A stretch of DNA of 43,047 nucleotides from Phenylobacterium sp. SCN 70-31 (GCF_001724605.1 NZ_MEEX01000035.1:1-43047); one strand, 5' to 3'. Positions 24,707 through 33,310 are shown, counted from the stretch's first letter. Program-made: numbers and translations. Notes: generated by a model not told the origin, from the letters alone.

Positions 24707-26269
24707 ATGTCGCAGGAACTGACATCGGATGAGCTGGGCGAAGCCGGCGAGACCCTCTTCGCCCATCTGTGCGTCCGCGCCGGCCTGACTTGCAACAAGA
24801 GCAACCGGGACCGAACGGGCTGGGACTTTGTCGTCGAGTTCCCGATGTCGGGCCCCGACACCGGCGCCCTCGACGCGCGATTGCCGACCGCCTGCCTCGC
24901 GCAGCTGAAATCCACGGCGCGAGGCGGCCCGGTGAAGCTGAGCCTCTCAGCCGTTGAGCGATTGGCCAAGGACCCTCGTCCCTCCTTCGTCGTCGTGCTT
25001 CGCCTGACCCCCGACGGCGAAGCACGCACCGGCTACCTCATCCACCTGCTGGGCCCCGCCCTTGAACGGGTCCTGCATCGGCTGCGGACCGCCCACGCTC
25101 AAGGTCGATTCGACCTAAACAATCTCACCCTGACCTTCGACCCTGCCAAATTCGGCGTGCGGTTCGCCCCGTCGCCCGAAGGCCTCGCCGAGGCGTTGCG
25201 GCGCGCCTGCGGGGAGGACCGGGCGGCCTACGGGATCGAAAAGCAGCGCCAGCTCGAAGAGCTTGGCTACGAAGACGGCGGCCTTGAGGCCGAAGCGCTG
25301 TTCTGGGTCGAAAGCGCCGATCACCTCAGTGACGTCGTCCTCGGTCTTCGGCCGCTCAAGCCGGAGCAGCTACGGGCCTTCGACACGCGGTTCGGCATTC
25401 GGCTGCCTTATGTGGGCGCGGTGCTGGACGGTCTCGAGGAGTTGCGCATCGAACCGCCGAGCGTCGGCCGCTGCACGGTGTCCATTCGAGGGGCGGGCTT
25501 GTCGCCGGCCGCAGTGTTCGACACGGAGATGCTCGCCGGCTTGCCGGCGTCGGCGGGCGAAGGAACCTGGCTGCTCATCCGCCATCCCGATTTCACGCTG
25601 AAGCTGAGCGCCGGCGCCGCCACCTTCAACACGACGGCCAGCTTCGACTCGACGCCTCGGACCTTGCGCGCCTGGATCCAGTTGCTCCGCGGCCTTGGCT
25701 ATCTGGCGCGCGGCGACGGCGTGATCGTCCTGACGCCGTCGATGTCCGTAGCGGCGGCCGTCACCCTGCCGATGAGCTCAAGGCTAGACGGTCCCTATCT
25801 CCAGCAGCTCCCGGCCTGGAGCCGCGCCCTGGAAGCCTGGGAGCGGCTCTTGGCCTTGGCCGGCGTACCGCCCGGCGGCGCCTTTTCGCTGCAGGACCTA
25901 TGGGAGGCGCGCGGCGTGGCCCTGGCGGCCGACCTCTCCAGCGACGCCCCCACCGCCTGGTTCGCCTTCGACAGACGCGACATCGGCGAGCCGGCCGAGC
26001 CCGTGAACGCCATCTACATCAACACGGCCAGCCTGGCCGGAGCGTCGGTCAGCTACGCGCTCAATGTGACGCTCAAGGCCGCCGCGGACCACACTGAGGA
26101 GTATCGGTCGACGAGCTTCGATCCGCTCGACGTGCGCCCGGCGGTGGCGGACCTGCAGGACTACGCCGAGGACCTCGCCGCGCGGCACGGCCTGCACGTG
26201 GTGATCAACCCGGAAAACCTCGTGGAGCTCGACGCCTCCGCACTCGCCGGCTCCGCGATCGAGGGCTGA
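24707..26269 (+). CDS. DUF4365-like PD-(D/E)xK nuclease-domain protein, putative defence factor
   Basis: The 520-residue protein opens with a nuclease-like core: Glu12/Glu15 in LGEAGETLFAHLCVRAG, Asp40 in RDRTGWDFVVEF, and Gln66-x-Lys68 in CLAQLKST. This E...D...QxK order is the PD-(D/E)xK signature. The hydrophobic strand SFVVVLRLTPDG follows. The remaining 380 residues (beta-rich, LRIEPPSVGRCTVSIRG, GTWLLIRHPDFTLKL) match no family I recognise. ATG 24707 is taken because the nuclease fold begins right after it; a longer frame exists from 24593. It ends 2 bases from the opposing PIN gene. Defence role is inferred from context. Confidence 0.7.
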   Translation: MSQELTSDELGEAGETLFAHLCVRAGLTCNKSNRDRTGWDFVVEFPMSGPDTGALDARLPTACLAQLKSTARGGPVKLSLSAVERLAKDPRPSFVVVLRLTPDGEARTGYLIHLLGPALERVLHRLRTAHAQGRFDLNNLTLTFDPAKFGVRFAPSPEGLAEALRRACGEDRAAYGIEKQRQLEELGYEDGGLEAEALFWVESADHLSDVVLGLRPLKPEQLRAFDTRFGIRLPYVGAVLDGLEELRIEPPSVGRCTVSIRGAGLSPAAVFDTEMLAGLPASAGEGTWLLIRHPDFTLKLSAGAATFNTTASFDSTPRTLRAWIQLLRGLGYLARGDGVIVLTPSMSVAAAVTLPMSSRLDGPYLQQLPAWSRALEAWERLLALAGVPPGGAFSLQDLWEARGVALAADLSSDAPTAWFAFDRRDIGEPAEPVNAIYINTASLAGASVSYALNVTLKAAADHTEEYRSTSFDPLDVRPAVADLQDYAEDLAARHGLHVVINPENLVELDASALAGSAIEG

Positions 26270-26271
26270 CG

Positions 26272-27414
26272 TCAGGCCCTGGCCGCGCTGTCCTTGGGCG
26301 TGCGGTCGGCGTGCGGCAGGACGCCTAGCCAGTCGACCGCATCGCCGACATCCGACATCACCCGACAAACGAAGGCGGTGTCGAGCCCAACCGGCGGAAG
26401 CGTGAGCAGCTTGCAGAGCTTGTGATCGGTGAAGAAGGCGTCGCAATAGCCCACGGCGGCGGCCGCGTGATCGAAATCCGGCAGGTCGTTGGGCTTGAAC
26501 TTCCGGCCCTTGTTGGCGCGCACGGCGGCATGCAGCGTCGCCAGCACATGCGCCGTCCGGAGGGTGCGCCGAGGTTCGGGGGCCTTCAGCATGGCCACCA
26601 GCAGGTTCTTGAGCATGTTAACCTGGCCCGGCCGGTCGGCCGGCAGCGGCCCGGCGATCCCTTCCTTCGCGGCCATGCCGGCCATGACGTCGAGCGCCAC
26701 GTCGCCCAGCAGATCGACGACGCCGCGCACCTCTTCCTCATAGGCCGCCGAGAAGCCGTCGATGGTGTGCGCATGCGCCGCCACGCCGTCGTTCAGGGTT
26801 TGGGCCAGCGCGACGTGGTCGATGTCGAAGGCGTCGGCGTCCACGCCGGCCAGGTGGTCGACGATTTCGACCAGCGGCCGGTCCCACATGTGATCCAGAA
26901 ACGCCTTCTGCAGGGCAAGTTCGGTCGCGGCGTCGAAAGGCGTCTTCGACGGATGCACGAACCCCATCACGTAGCTGAGCTTTGACCAGACCAGGTCGTC
27001 CAGCGGATGCACGTGGCCCGGATAGCGCACGGCGTGGAAGAAGTGGGCGATCTCGGTCGCGATGCGCGTCTGGGCCGGGATCAAGGTGGCGCGGGCGCTC
27101 CACGCATCGACCAACTCCGCCGTCGCGCGGCGCGACGTGCGGTCGGACTGCTTCATCAGTTCGAGGAACACCGTCTCGCTGATCGGGCAGAACACCTCGC
27201 GCGCGGCGACCCGTGCGGCCAGGCGGTCGACGAACGCGACATCGACGGCCTCGGTCCGGACGCCCCGGACGACGTCCCGCGCAATGAGCCAGAACTTGGT
27301 GTCGAGATAGACCCGGGTCGGCGGCAGGGCTTGGGCCAGTTCGATCTGGCGGGCCTTGGTATGGGCCTCGATCGTGATCTCGGGATGGGCCAGATGATGC
27401 GCGAGGGTGTTCAG
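26272..27414 (-). CDS. PIN-like ribonuclease-domain protein, third gene of the TcmP operon
   Basis: The protein of about 380 residues has PIN landmarks spread over its length: Asp38 in TRVYLDTKFWLI, Glu80/Glu85 in PISETVFLELMK, and Asp315 plus Asp330 in FDHAAAAVGYCDAFFTDHKL, which ends in the KLL strand. The middle is a long helical insert. PIN domains are Mg-dependent RNases. The frame follows the tcmP TGA directly in the same frame and has no ATG, GTG or TTG before the PIN fold. CTG 27414 is the best start, giving MNTLAHHLAH; GTG 27195 would cut off the first catalytic Asp. It is co-directional with tcmP 15 bases upstream. Confidence 0.65.
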   Translation of the reverse strand: MNTLAHHLAHPEITIEAHTKARQIELAQALPPTRVYLDTKFWLIARDVVRGVRTEAVDVAFVDRLAARVAAREVFCPISETVFLELMKQSDRTSRRATAELVDAWSARATLIPAQTRIATEIAHFFHAVRYPGHVHPLDDLVWSKLSYVMGFVHPSKTPFDAATELALQKAFLDHMWDRPLVEIVDHLAGVDADAFDIDHVALAQTLNDGVAAHAHTIDGFSAAYEEEVRGVVDLLGDVALDVMAGMAAKEGIAGPLPADRPGQVNMLKNLLVAMLKAPEPRRTLRTAHVLATLHAAVRANKGRKFKPNDLPDFDHAAAAVGYCDAFFTDHKLCKLLTLPPVGLDTAFVCRVMSDVGDAVDWLGVLPHADRTPKDSAARA

Positions 27415-27429
27415 GCTGGCTGCCGTCGT

Positions 27430-28689
27430 TCAGTGGTCGCCCGACGGCCCTTCCGATTTGATGAAGAGGGGGAAGAAGGTGCGCTGATTCTTCAGGCGCA
27501 GCGTGTCGCCGATGGTGATCGTGTTCGGCTTGCGCCGCTCGCCGCCGGTGGGTGTGATGATCTCAAGCTCGTCGCTCTCGATCATAGCCGCGTGGATGTC
27601 GTCGGTATGCGCCGGGGTCGCATTGTAGATCGACTCGTAGAACTCCCCGACGTTCATCACGTCGCCGGCACCCGCCACGAGGCGTGGGATGTCCGCCAGG
27701 AGTTCGGTCCTGGCGCCGCCGCGGCCGCCGGTGTCGAAGAGATAGAGCGCGCCGTCGCGCGCCGGGTCGTACGCCAGCATGTTCAGGCCGGAGCGGCCGA
27801 AATGCGCCTGCTCGCTGCTATTGGCGTGCAGCACGTCGTTGTAGACCTGCCGCGCCCGGTAGTTGTTGGCGAAGTGAACGAGCCAGTAGCGCCAACCCTC
27901 GGGATTGTGGATCGAGAACGGGCTCACGAACGGCGCACAGCCCTTGAACGTCTCGAAAACCACCCGTTCGGCCGCGCCCAACCAGACGTGGTTGCTGACC
28001 GGCCCCGAGAAGCCCTGGAAGTCCGCCGCGGAGAGCCCCAGCGGCCGCACCTGTGTTTCCAGCAGCGCCGGATCGGTCCGACTCAGGAAGGCCAGCAGCG
28101 ACTCGATGGCGAAGGTGTAGAAGATCTCGGCCGACGGCGTGGCTCGCATGATGTTGACCAGCGTTCCCCGCTCGACGGCGGAATGACCGCACTGGTCAAG
28201 GTTGAACAGGACGTTTCGGTAGCGGCCTTCGGCGACGAGATCCCGGATGGCCGGATAGGCCGCCTCGAAATCCTCGGACATGTAGCCGACCTGCAAGTGC
28301 AGCTTCGGGCAGGTCTCCTTGGCGGCGGCCACGACGGGCGCGCAGTGCGCCTTAAGCAGTTCGGTGACGTCCCGCTTCGCGTCGTTGAAGATCAGCAGGC
28401 ACTCGATCTCGACCGGACCGAGCCCCTGCACGGCGCGCTGTAGGTTCACGGCCTCGAGCGCGCGCTGCAGCTCCTCGATGAAGATGATCGGGGAGCCGGG
28501 GCTGCCGCACCGATACCGCCCCGCGCCCGAGAAGCCGTCCACGACCGCAAGCCGGAACTTAGTCTGCAGCGGGATCTGACAGCGCACCGTGATGTAACGG
28601 AAGAAATACTCCCGCAGGATCTTGTGCTTCCGCTCGGTGTGATCGTCGAGCGGCGCGCCGTCCGCCCACGCATAAGCCTTGGTGACCAC
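27430..28689 (-). CDS. tcmP: three-Cys-motif partner protein TcmP
   Basis: The 419-residue protein shows the TcmP opening DDHTERKHKILREYFFRYI, then FRLAVVDGFSGAGRY (about 46-59), a Rossmann/methyltransferase-like glycine motif, and IECLLIFND. At the position where other members usually read a DPFG-like box it has NVLFNLDQCGHS (159-170), a divergent form. TcmP proteins are named for genetic pairing with DUF5131 three-Cys proteins; the activity is unknown. GTG 28689 is the start, 37 bases after the DUF5131 stop, so the two are one operon. Confidence 0.88.
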   Translation of the reverse strand: MVTKAYAWADGAPLDDHTERKHKILREYFFRYITVRCQIPLQTKFRLAVVDGFSGAGRYRCGSPGSPIIFIEELQRALEAVNLQRAVQGLGPVEIECLLIFNDAKRDVTELLKAHCAPVVAAAKETCPKLHLQVGYMSEDFEAAYPAIRDLVAEGRYRNVLFNLDQCGHSAVERGTLVNIMRATPSAEIFYTFAIESLLAFLSRTDPALLETQVRPLGLSAADFQGFSGPVSNHVWLGAAERVVFETFKGCAPFVSPFSIHNPEGWRYWLVHFANNYRARQVYNDVLHANSSEQAHFGRSGLNMLAYDPARDGALYLFDTGGRGGARTELLADIPRLVAGAGDVMNVGEFYESIYNATPAHTDDIHAAMIESDELEIITPTGGERRKPNTITIGDTLRLKNQRTFFPLFIKSEGPSGDH

Positions 28690-28726
28690 CTATCGCTCCC
28701 GGCGCCGCCGCGCCGCGTCTATGCGC

Positions 28727-29503
28727 TCAAAGGTCCGCGGTGACCGGCATCTCGTTCCAGGTCCGCCCCCGGTACTCGCGGCCATTGGCCTTCTTCGAGC
28801 GCCGCTTGTTGTCCTTCCCCCAAGTTCCCCACTGCTTGAAGAAGAAAGCTGTACCATAGTCGCCGCACTGTTCGTAGATTTCGTCAATCCACGCCTCGCG
28901 GATCGGACGGGCCGCGCGGCCGCTTTCGCCGCCGACAATCGCCCAGTGGATTCCGGTCAGATCGAGCTCGCCCACCGCGCCGATCAGCGGCTCGAACGAG
29001 ATGAAGCGGATGGCGGCCGGCGCGCGCCGAAGGTGATCGATGCGTCCCCGCGCCGGGGCGTCCTCGACGCTCGTCCCGAGCCAGACGTTGGGCAAGACAT
29101 CGGGAACGCGACGCGCGACGACCTCCGCCATCCGCTCCGGCCGCTTCGTGAGGATCTGGTAGTTGTGGTGCGGCGTATCGCGCATCACGCGCCAGACCGA
29201 CAGGATGAAGTCGTCGCTGACCGCCTCGTGGAAGAGGTCGCTCATTGAATTGACGAAGATCTTACGCGGCTTCTTCCAGGTGTAGGGAATCTCCAGCGCG
29301 GCCGCATCTTCCCGCACCACGCCGTTCCAGATCGTACGGCCGCCACTGCGACGCGTCAGGCCCTGGTACTTCGGGGCGCCCATGGCTTCGAGCCGGCGCG
29401 CCATCTCCATGGCGTAGCAGTTGGTGCAGCCGGCCGTGATGATGGAGCAGCCAGCCACTGGGTTCCAGGTGGCGTCGGTCCATTCGATCTGCGTTTCCGC
29501 CAT
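28727..29503 (-). CDS. DUF5131 (phage Gp37/Gp68) three-Cys-motif protein
   Basis: The 258-residue protein begins AETQIEWTDATWNPVAGCSI. It carries the three-Cys motif Cys19-x6-Cys26-x2-Cys29 (CSIITAGCTNCYAMEMARRL). Other family boxes are KKPRKIFVNSMSDLFHE, NYQILTKRPERM, NVWLGTSVED, FISFEPLIG and WAIVGGESG. The fold is radical-SAM-like, with the Cys trio presumably holding an iron-sulfur cluster. The family occurs in phages and mobile elements, with TcmP as frequent partner. It is first in the DUF5131-TcmP-PIN operon. Reaction and substrate are unknown. Confidence 0.92.
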   Translation of the reverse strand: MAETQIEWTDATWNPVAGCSIITAGCTNCYAMEMARRLEAMGAPKYQGLTRRSGGRTIWNGVVREDAAALEIPYTWKKPRKIFVNSMSDLFHEAVSDDFILSVWRVMRDTPHHNYQILTKRPERMAEVVARRVPDVLPNVWLGTSVEDAPARGRIDHLRRAPAAIRFISFEPLIGAVGELDLTGIHWAIVGGESGRAARPIREAWIDEIYEQCGDYGTAFFFKQWGTWGKDNKRRSKKANGREYRGRTWNEMPVTADL

Positions 29504-29621
29504 GCGGTGTCCTTACTCGGCGTCGGGGAGCGCCTGCGGCGGAGCCCCGCGCGCTCGCGCGCCAGGCGACTATGGCTAACGATACTTTACCAACCGTTGC
29601 GCTGGTCGGCCGGCCGGCACT

Positions 29622-30530
29622 TCACGTTGTCCAACCGCCGCCGGCGGGCCAGTGGGCCCCGAACGGCTCACCCTTGGAGGCGCTGAGCGTCGGCGGCATC
29701 ACGAGTTCAACGATTTGGGCCTGAATCTCCGGAAAGGGCTCGGGCGCGAGCGAGATTTCGGTCCGCTTCAGGAACGCCGTCCACTGGGCCTGCTTGGCGT
29801 CCGCGAAGGCCGCCGTCAGCGCCAGGGGCGGCTCCGTGGGCAGCGGCGTCTCGCGGCGCGCGAAGGTGGCGGCGATGGCGTCGGCCAGAACCGTGCCTTC
29901 GAAGGCGAAGGTGTTGGCGATGGCCCACAGATCGAAGAAGTCCTTCATCCGCGAATTGACCATGCCAAGCGCCGTCATGGCCTGGAACTTCTCGGCCACC
30001 ACCGTCTCCGGCGGGTAGGCGCGAAGCTTCGGCGGCGGCAGGTCGAGCAGGGACGGATACTCGATGTCCTGGGCGCCCGGGGTGATCGCGTCGCCGAAGC
30101 CGATGTCCACATGGATCGGTAGTCGCGCGCCCGCGAGCTCGGCCTGGAAGTCGAGGCGAACCCCGGCGTACTCGTCCTCGGCGCGCGCGGCCGCCGCGAC
30201 CACGGTGTCCGGCTTGAAGACGATCCCGTCGTCCGCCGCGATGGCCATGACTTCCCGGAAGAGGCCGGCGACCTGGTCGGGGTCGTTGTTGCCGAAGCCC
30301 AGGAGGTCCAGGTCGCCGGTGGCCCGGTAGGGCGTGGGCGCCCAGAGGCTGAAGAGCATGGCGCCCTTCAGCACGAAGAGCTGCCGGTAGGGCGAGACGC
30401 TGAGGCGCCACAGGAGCCGCTCGATGACGTAGCGGGTCATCAGCAGCTGGGCGTTCTCCTTGCGCTCGCGGGCCCGGTTGGTCAGGCGGGCGCGCGCGGA
30501 GACGGCCATGTCCTTGGGCTTGTCGTTCAC
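29622..30530 (-). CDS. abiEii: AbiEii-type nucleotidyltransferase toxin
   Basis: The 302-residue protein matches the AbiEii/DUF1814 family. KGAMLFSLW at 55-63 and TGDLDLLGFG at 71-80 are the nucleotidyltransferase motifs, with later YPPETVVAEKFQAMTALG and NSRMKDFFDLWAI. These toxins of type IV toxin-antitoxin/abortive-infection systems arrest growth by nucleotidylation. GTG 30530 overlaps the AbiEi stop (GTGA), the usual antitoxin-first coupling. Complete gene. Confidence 0.92.
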   Translation of the reverse strand: MNDKPKDMAVSARARLTNRARERKENAQLLMTRYVIERLLWRLSVSPYRQLFVLKGAMLFSLWAPTPYRATGDLDLLGFGNNDPDQVAGLFREVMAIAADDGIVFKPDTVVAAAARAEDEYAGVRLDFQAELAGARLPIHVDIGFGDAITPGAQDIEYPSLLDLPPPKLRAYPPETVVAEKFQAMTALGMVNSRMKDFFDLWAIANTFAFEGTVLADAIAATFARRETPLPTEPPLALTAAFADAKQAQWTAFLKRTEISLAPEPFPEIQAQIVELVMPPTLSASKGEPFGAHWPAGGGWTT

Positions 30531-31138
30531 GTCAGCGCCTCGAGGTAGGGGCGCATCACGGTCTGGACGCGATCGATCTCGGCGAAGCGCCAGAGCTCGG
30601 CGATGGGCGGCTTGCGATCGGCGCGCCGCACGAGGTCGCGCAGCGCCTCCACGGCCACATCGAGACCGATCTTGTTGCGGTACTTGAAGCAGTCGACGAC
30701 CGTCTTCGCGGGCGAGGTGATCGGCACCGGCACCTGGTCGATCTCGTGGCGCTCGACGCCCTCGCTGAGCGCGCGGCCGCTGGCGCGGATCACCCGGATC
30801 TGCACCGGCGCGCTGGTGGGCGCCCAGTCCTTGGGGCCGAGCAGCATCCAGACCGCATGGGGCGTCTGGGTCGTAAGGTCGTGGAACTGCAGGGCCGAGA
30901 GCAGGCCGATCACGCCGCGGGGCTGGATCCGCACGGCCTCGGCCAGGCTGGAGGCCGCGTCCGAGGGGGAGTCGGCCAGGCGATAGAGTCCACGTCCCAC
31001 TTGCATCAGCACGCCGTCTTCGGTGAGGCGTTTGAGATACATGCGCGGCACGCCGGCTGCATCGAAGTCCGATCCCCGGGCGATCCCTTGCGCGCGGGCG
31101 ACTTCGATGGCGCGTTGACGGTGGCCTCTCGGTTCCAT
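30527..31138 (-). CDS. abiEi: AbiEi-type antitoxin/regulator
   Basis: The 203-residue protein has an N-terminal winged HTH (RQRAIEVARAQGIARGSDFD, then MYLKRLTEDGVLMQVGRGLY with the family RGLYRL box) and the C-terminal AbiEi domain (ITSPAKTVVDCFKYRNKIGL). It represses its own promoter and neutralises AbiEii. ATG 31138 is chosen because the HTH starts there; a longer frame adds 33 residues unlike the family. It is first in the pair. Confidence 0.9.
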   Translation of the reverse strand: MEPRGHRQRAIEVARAQGIARGSDFDAAGVPRMYLKRLTEDGVLMQVGRGLYRLADSPSDAASSLAEAVRIQPRGVIGLLSALQFHDLTTQTPHAVWMLLGPKDWAPTSAPVQIRVIRASGRALSEGVERHEIDQVPVPITSPAKTVVDCFKYRNKIGLDVAVEALRDLVRRADRKPPIAELWRFAEIDRVQTVMRPYLEALT

Positions 31139-31144
31139 GGAGAT

Positions 31145-31164
31145 GTTATAAATCCTCGGATAAT
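31145..31164 (-). promoter_or_regulatory. imperfect dyad and TATAA-like box before abiEi
   Basis: ATCC-TC-GGAT at 31152-31161 is a short perfect dyad flanked by TTAT and ATAA, in a distinctly AT-rich patch starting 7 bases before the abiEi ATG. On the minus strand TTTATAAC could be a -10 box, giving a very short leader. AbiEi proteins are known to bind inverted repeats in their promoters, so this is a likely operator. Confidence 0.45.
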
Positions 31165-31258
31165 GTTCGCAAAGTCCTAGGTTTCGTAACAGTCCTGGCC
31201 ATGCAAGTCTGACCTTGCGAGCCCGCTTAGGCCGCATCGTCCCAAGTTCACGCCCACG

Positions 31259-31318
31259 ATGATGATCTTCATCGTTTTCTTCCTCTTCCTCTCGCTCTTC
31301 CTCTTCTTCGTGAGCTGA
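31259..31318 (+). CDS. possible 19-residue hydrophobic peptide
   Basis: The frame MMIFIVFFLFLSLFLFFVS is entirely hydrophobic, with ATG ATG start and TGA stop. It resembles in length and make-up the membrane peptides of type I toxin-antitoxin pairs such as Ibs. There is no ribosome-binding site before it and the DNA is a CTT/TTC-rich tract, so it could be compositional chance. It lies between abiEi and an unknown operon, about 120 bases from the former. Confidence 0.25.
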   Translation: MMIFIVFFLFLSLFLFFVS

Positions 31319-31414
31319 CCTCCAAGCGTGTCGCTCAGGGCTAGGCGAACCCTACGCATGCTTGCGCGAGGGAGCTTCGGAGTTGGGCAGGCTGCCGCAC
31401 AAGGCGCGCTCGGG

Positions 31415-32410
31415 CTAGACCGACAGGGCGCGGCCCTCCTTAGGCGGCTCCGGGATCAAGTCAGATTCGGTCCAGAGTTCGCGGACCATCGACTGTGCTC
31501 CGAGGTAATCGATCGAAATCAGGGTCTTTCGCAGGCGCATGCCGCGATCAGCGAACCAATCCAACAGCACTTGGGCCTTGAGCGGCAGATCGGGCCCCAC
31601 AACCCGCCGCTCCTCGACCGCCCAATTCGCCTCCGAGGGCAGACCAGCGCGAGCGTCGGAGAGCAGCCCGGCCATGAGGTCGGCGACGCTGCACAAATCC
31701 TCGAAGTGCCGACGCGCGGAGTCCTGAGCCGTGGTGTTGAGGGCGAAGATGCCCATCGGTTGATCGAGGTACATCGATGACAATCGACCTGCGGCGAGCA
31801 GGGCGTCGTCATGCCGCTTATCGTTGGCGACAAATTCGTCCTGATCCGTAAGCCAGGTCACGTGCGCTCCAGCAGGCGCCCAGACGGACAGCAGCAGCGC
31901 AAGGAAGTGCGCCTTGCGCATGAGGGCCTCCAAGGCCCGCGGATTCCAGGAGCATTGCAGCTGGAACACCCGGCGTAGCTCGTCGGCCATGCCAGGCTGG
32001 GTCGACAGCCATTTCTGGCGCTTGTCCACGGCGATGGCTACGAGGTGCCCATCGAGGTCGGCAGCCGCGCTCAAGAAGGCCGGGAGGGCGGCCTGGCGCA
32101 CTCCGTCGCCAAGCTTCTTATAGGCCATCGTTCGGTCGCCAAGCGTCTCATGACGAAGGGCGGCCATGCGCGTCGTCCAGTCTTCGAGGCCCGTGGCGAC
32201 GACGAGGTAGACATAGAGGATGTGGGTCGCAGACTTGTGCTCGCCGCCGAAATCGGAAGCCACAACGAGCTGCCGCACTGGCGCGGGCCCCCGCTCCTTG
32301 GGCGCCAAGATGCGCTGAATGGAAAGGCCCCACGGCCATAGGCGTTTCAGCCTGACATTCTTGGCCGTGATTAACTTCCAGCGGTCATAGCGCGTGAGGT
32401 CCGGCAGCAT
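31415..32410 (-). CDS. unknown protein with possible RNase H-like fold
   Basis: The 331-residue protein has no family I recognise with confidence. It contains APVRQLVVASDFGGEHKSAT near residue 43-62, a strand GHLVAIAVDKRQKWL, HFLALLLSVWAPAGAHVTWL and TDQDEFVANDKRHDDAL. Asp residues after hydrophobic strands (VVASDFGG, AIAVDK, WLTDQDEF) recall DUF3800/RNase H-like proteins. It ends the operon that starts at 33858 and begins 18 bases after the SEC-C gene stop. The location in a defence-rich region suggests a nuclease-like effector (inference). Confidence 0.55.
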   Translation of the reverse strand: MLPDLTRYDRWKLITAKNVRLKRLWPWGLSIQRILAPKERGPAPVRQLVVASDFGGEHKSATHILYVYLVVATGLEDWTTRMAALRHETLGDRTMAYKKLGDGVRQAALPAFLSAAADLDGHLVAIAVDKRQKWLSTQPGMADELRRVFQLQCSWNPRALEALMRKAHFLALLLSVWAPAGAHVTWLTDQDEFVANDKRHDDALLAAGRLSSMYLDQPMGIFALNTTAQDSARRHFEDLCSVADLMAGLLSDARAGLPSEANWAVEERRVVGPDLPLKAQVLLDWFADRGMRLRKTLISIDYLGAQSMVRELWTESDLIPEPPKEGRALSV

Positions 32411-32428
32411 GCGTTCAGACCTGACCGT

Positions 32429-33310
32429 TCACGGCAAGGAGGCCCCGGCGTTCTCAAGGCGCGCCAGCTGCTCCTCGGAATAGCCGTGCAAACGAGCTCC
32501 GCGCCAGTCAGCCGGCGGCGGACGCTCTAGCTCAATATCAAGGTGCGGCCGCCGGACGCCGGGGCGGGGCGCGCAACAGGTCTCGTAGAGCCCGCCGCCG
32601 CCGCAGGGACAGGGGCCGCTGGGCGGAACATGAGCGAAAAGCCTGTGGGGATGGTACGCGAAAGTCCAATGGGCGCGCCAATGCGCAAAAGGCTCGCCAA
32701 CCATCTCCACGACGCTGCCGACGAGCGTGTAGCGATCGGGATTGTCCACGTCGGCAAACAGCACCGAGTACTTTTGCACTGGCTTGAGGACGACGGAGAC
32801 CTCCCGCAGCTCCACCTCTTCCAATCGACGTGCGCAGAAGCGGCCAGCGTACACACGGCCCGGTCGATGCCCGCAGTGGATGTCGATGGTGTTCGCCGCG
32901 CCGCAGATTGAGCAGGTCGCGCGCCGCACCCGCATCCCCGGACTGATAAAGACCCCGTAGGGAAAGAGCTCCTGCCAGGCGGCAATACGGCTCACGAGAC
33001 CAGGGACGTCGAACCGCGACGGATCGTAGAAGCGGTTGGTAAGGAGCGCCTTTAGCCCGATCTCTACCTGCTCCAGTTGGCACCACGCGGGATAATAGCG
33101 CCGATCGCGCATTTCCTCGAAGGCCGCCACATAGGCCCTTACCATTGCGACGTACTGGCGAAGAAACCACAGGCGGTTCTTGGCCTCGTCTGTCGGCGCG
33201 TCATCGATCTCCATCGCGAGGACCTGATCGGCGAGCGCTTGCCATGCCAGCCCATGCGGCGCTGCCGCGCGCGCGGTCAGACTCTCGGCCATCTCGTCGA
33301 TGGCCGTCAC
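32429..33310 (-). CDS. zinc-ribbon and SEC-C motif protein
   Basis: The 293-residue protein is helical in its first half (AWQALADQVLAMEIDDAPTD and following). It then has a zinc-ribbon-like segment RRATCSICGAANTIDIHCGH plus a further Cys in GRFCARR. Near the C-terminus is a SEC-C motif, GPCPCGGGGLYETCCAP, a small zinc-binding tail found on SecA and on many DNA- or RNA-related proteins. GTG 33310 overlaps the upstream stop (GTGA), which decides this start. It probably acts with its operon neighbours; function unknown. Confidence 0.65.
   Translation of the reverse strand: MTAIDEMAESLTARAAAPHGLAWQALADQVLAMEIDDAPTDEAKNRLWFLRQYVAMVRAYVAAFEEMRDRRYYPAWCQLEQVEIGLKALLTNRFYDPSRFDVPGLVSRIAAWQELFPYGVFISPGMRVRRATCSICGAANTIDIHCGHRPGRVYAGRFCARRLEEVELREVSVVLKPVQKYSVLFADVDNPDRYTLVGSVVEMVGEPFAHWRAHWTFAYHPHRLFAHVPPSGPCPCGGGGLYETCCAPRPGVRRPHLDIELERPPPADWRGARLHGYSEEQLARLENAGASLP

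Noticed and set aside
27007..28443. A 478-residue plus-strand frame opposite tcmP
   Set aside because: Arg/Val/Asp-rich antisense shadow; tcmP and the PIN gene explain the DNA.
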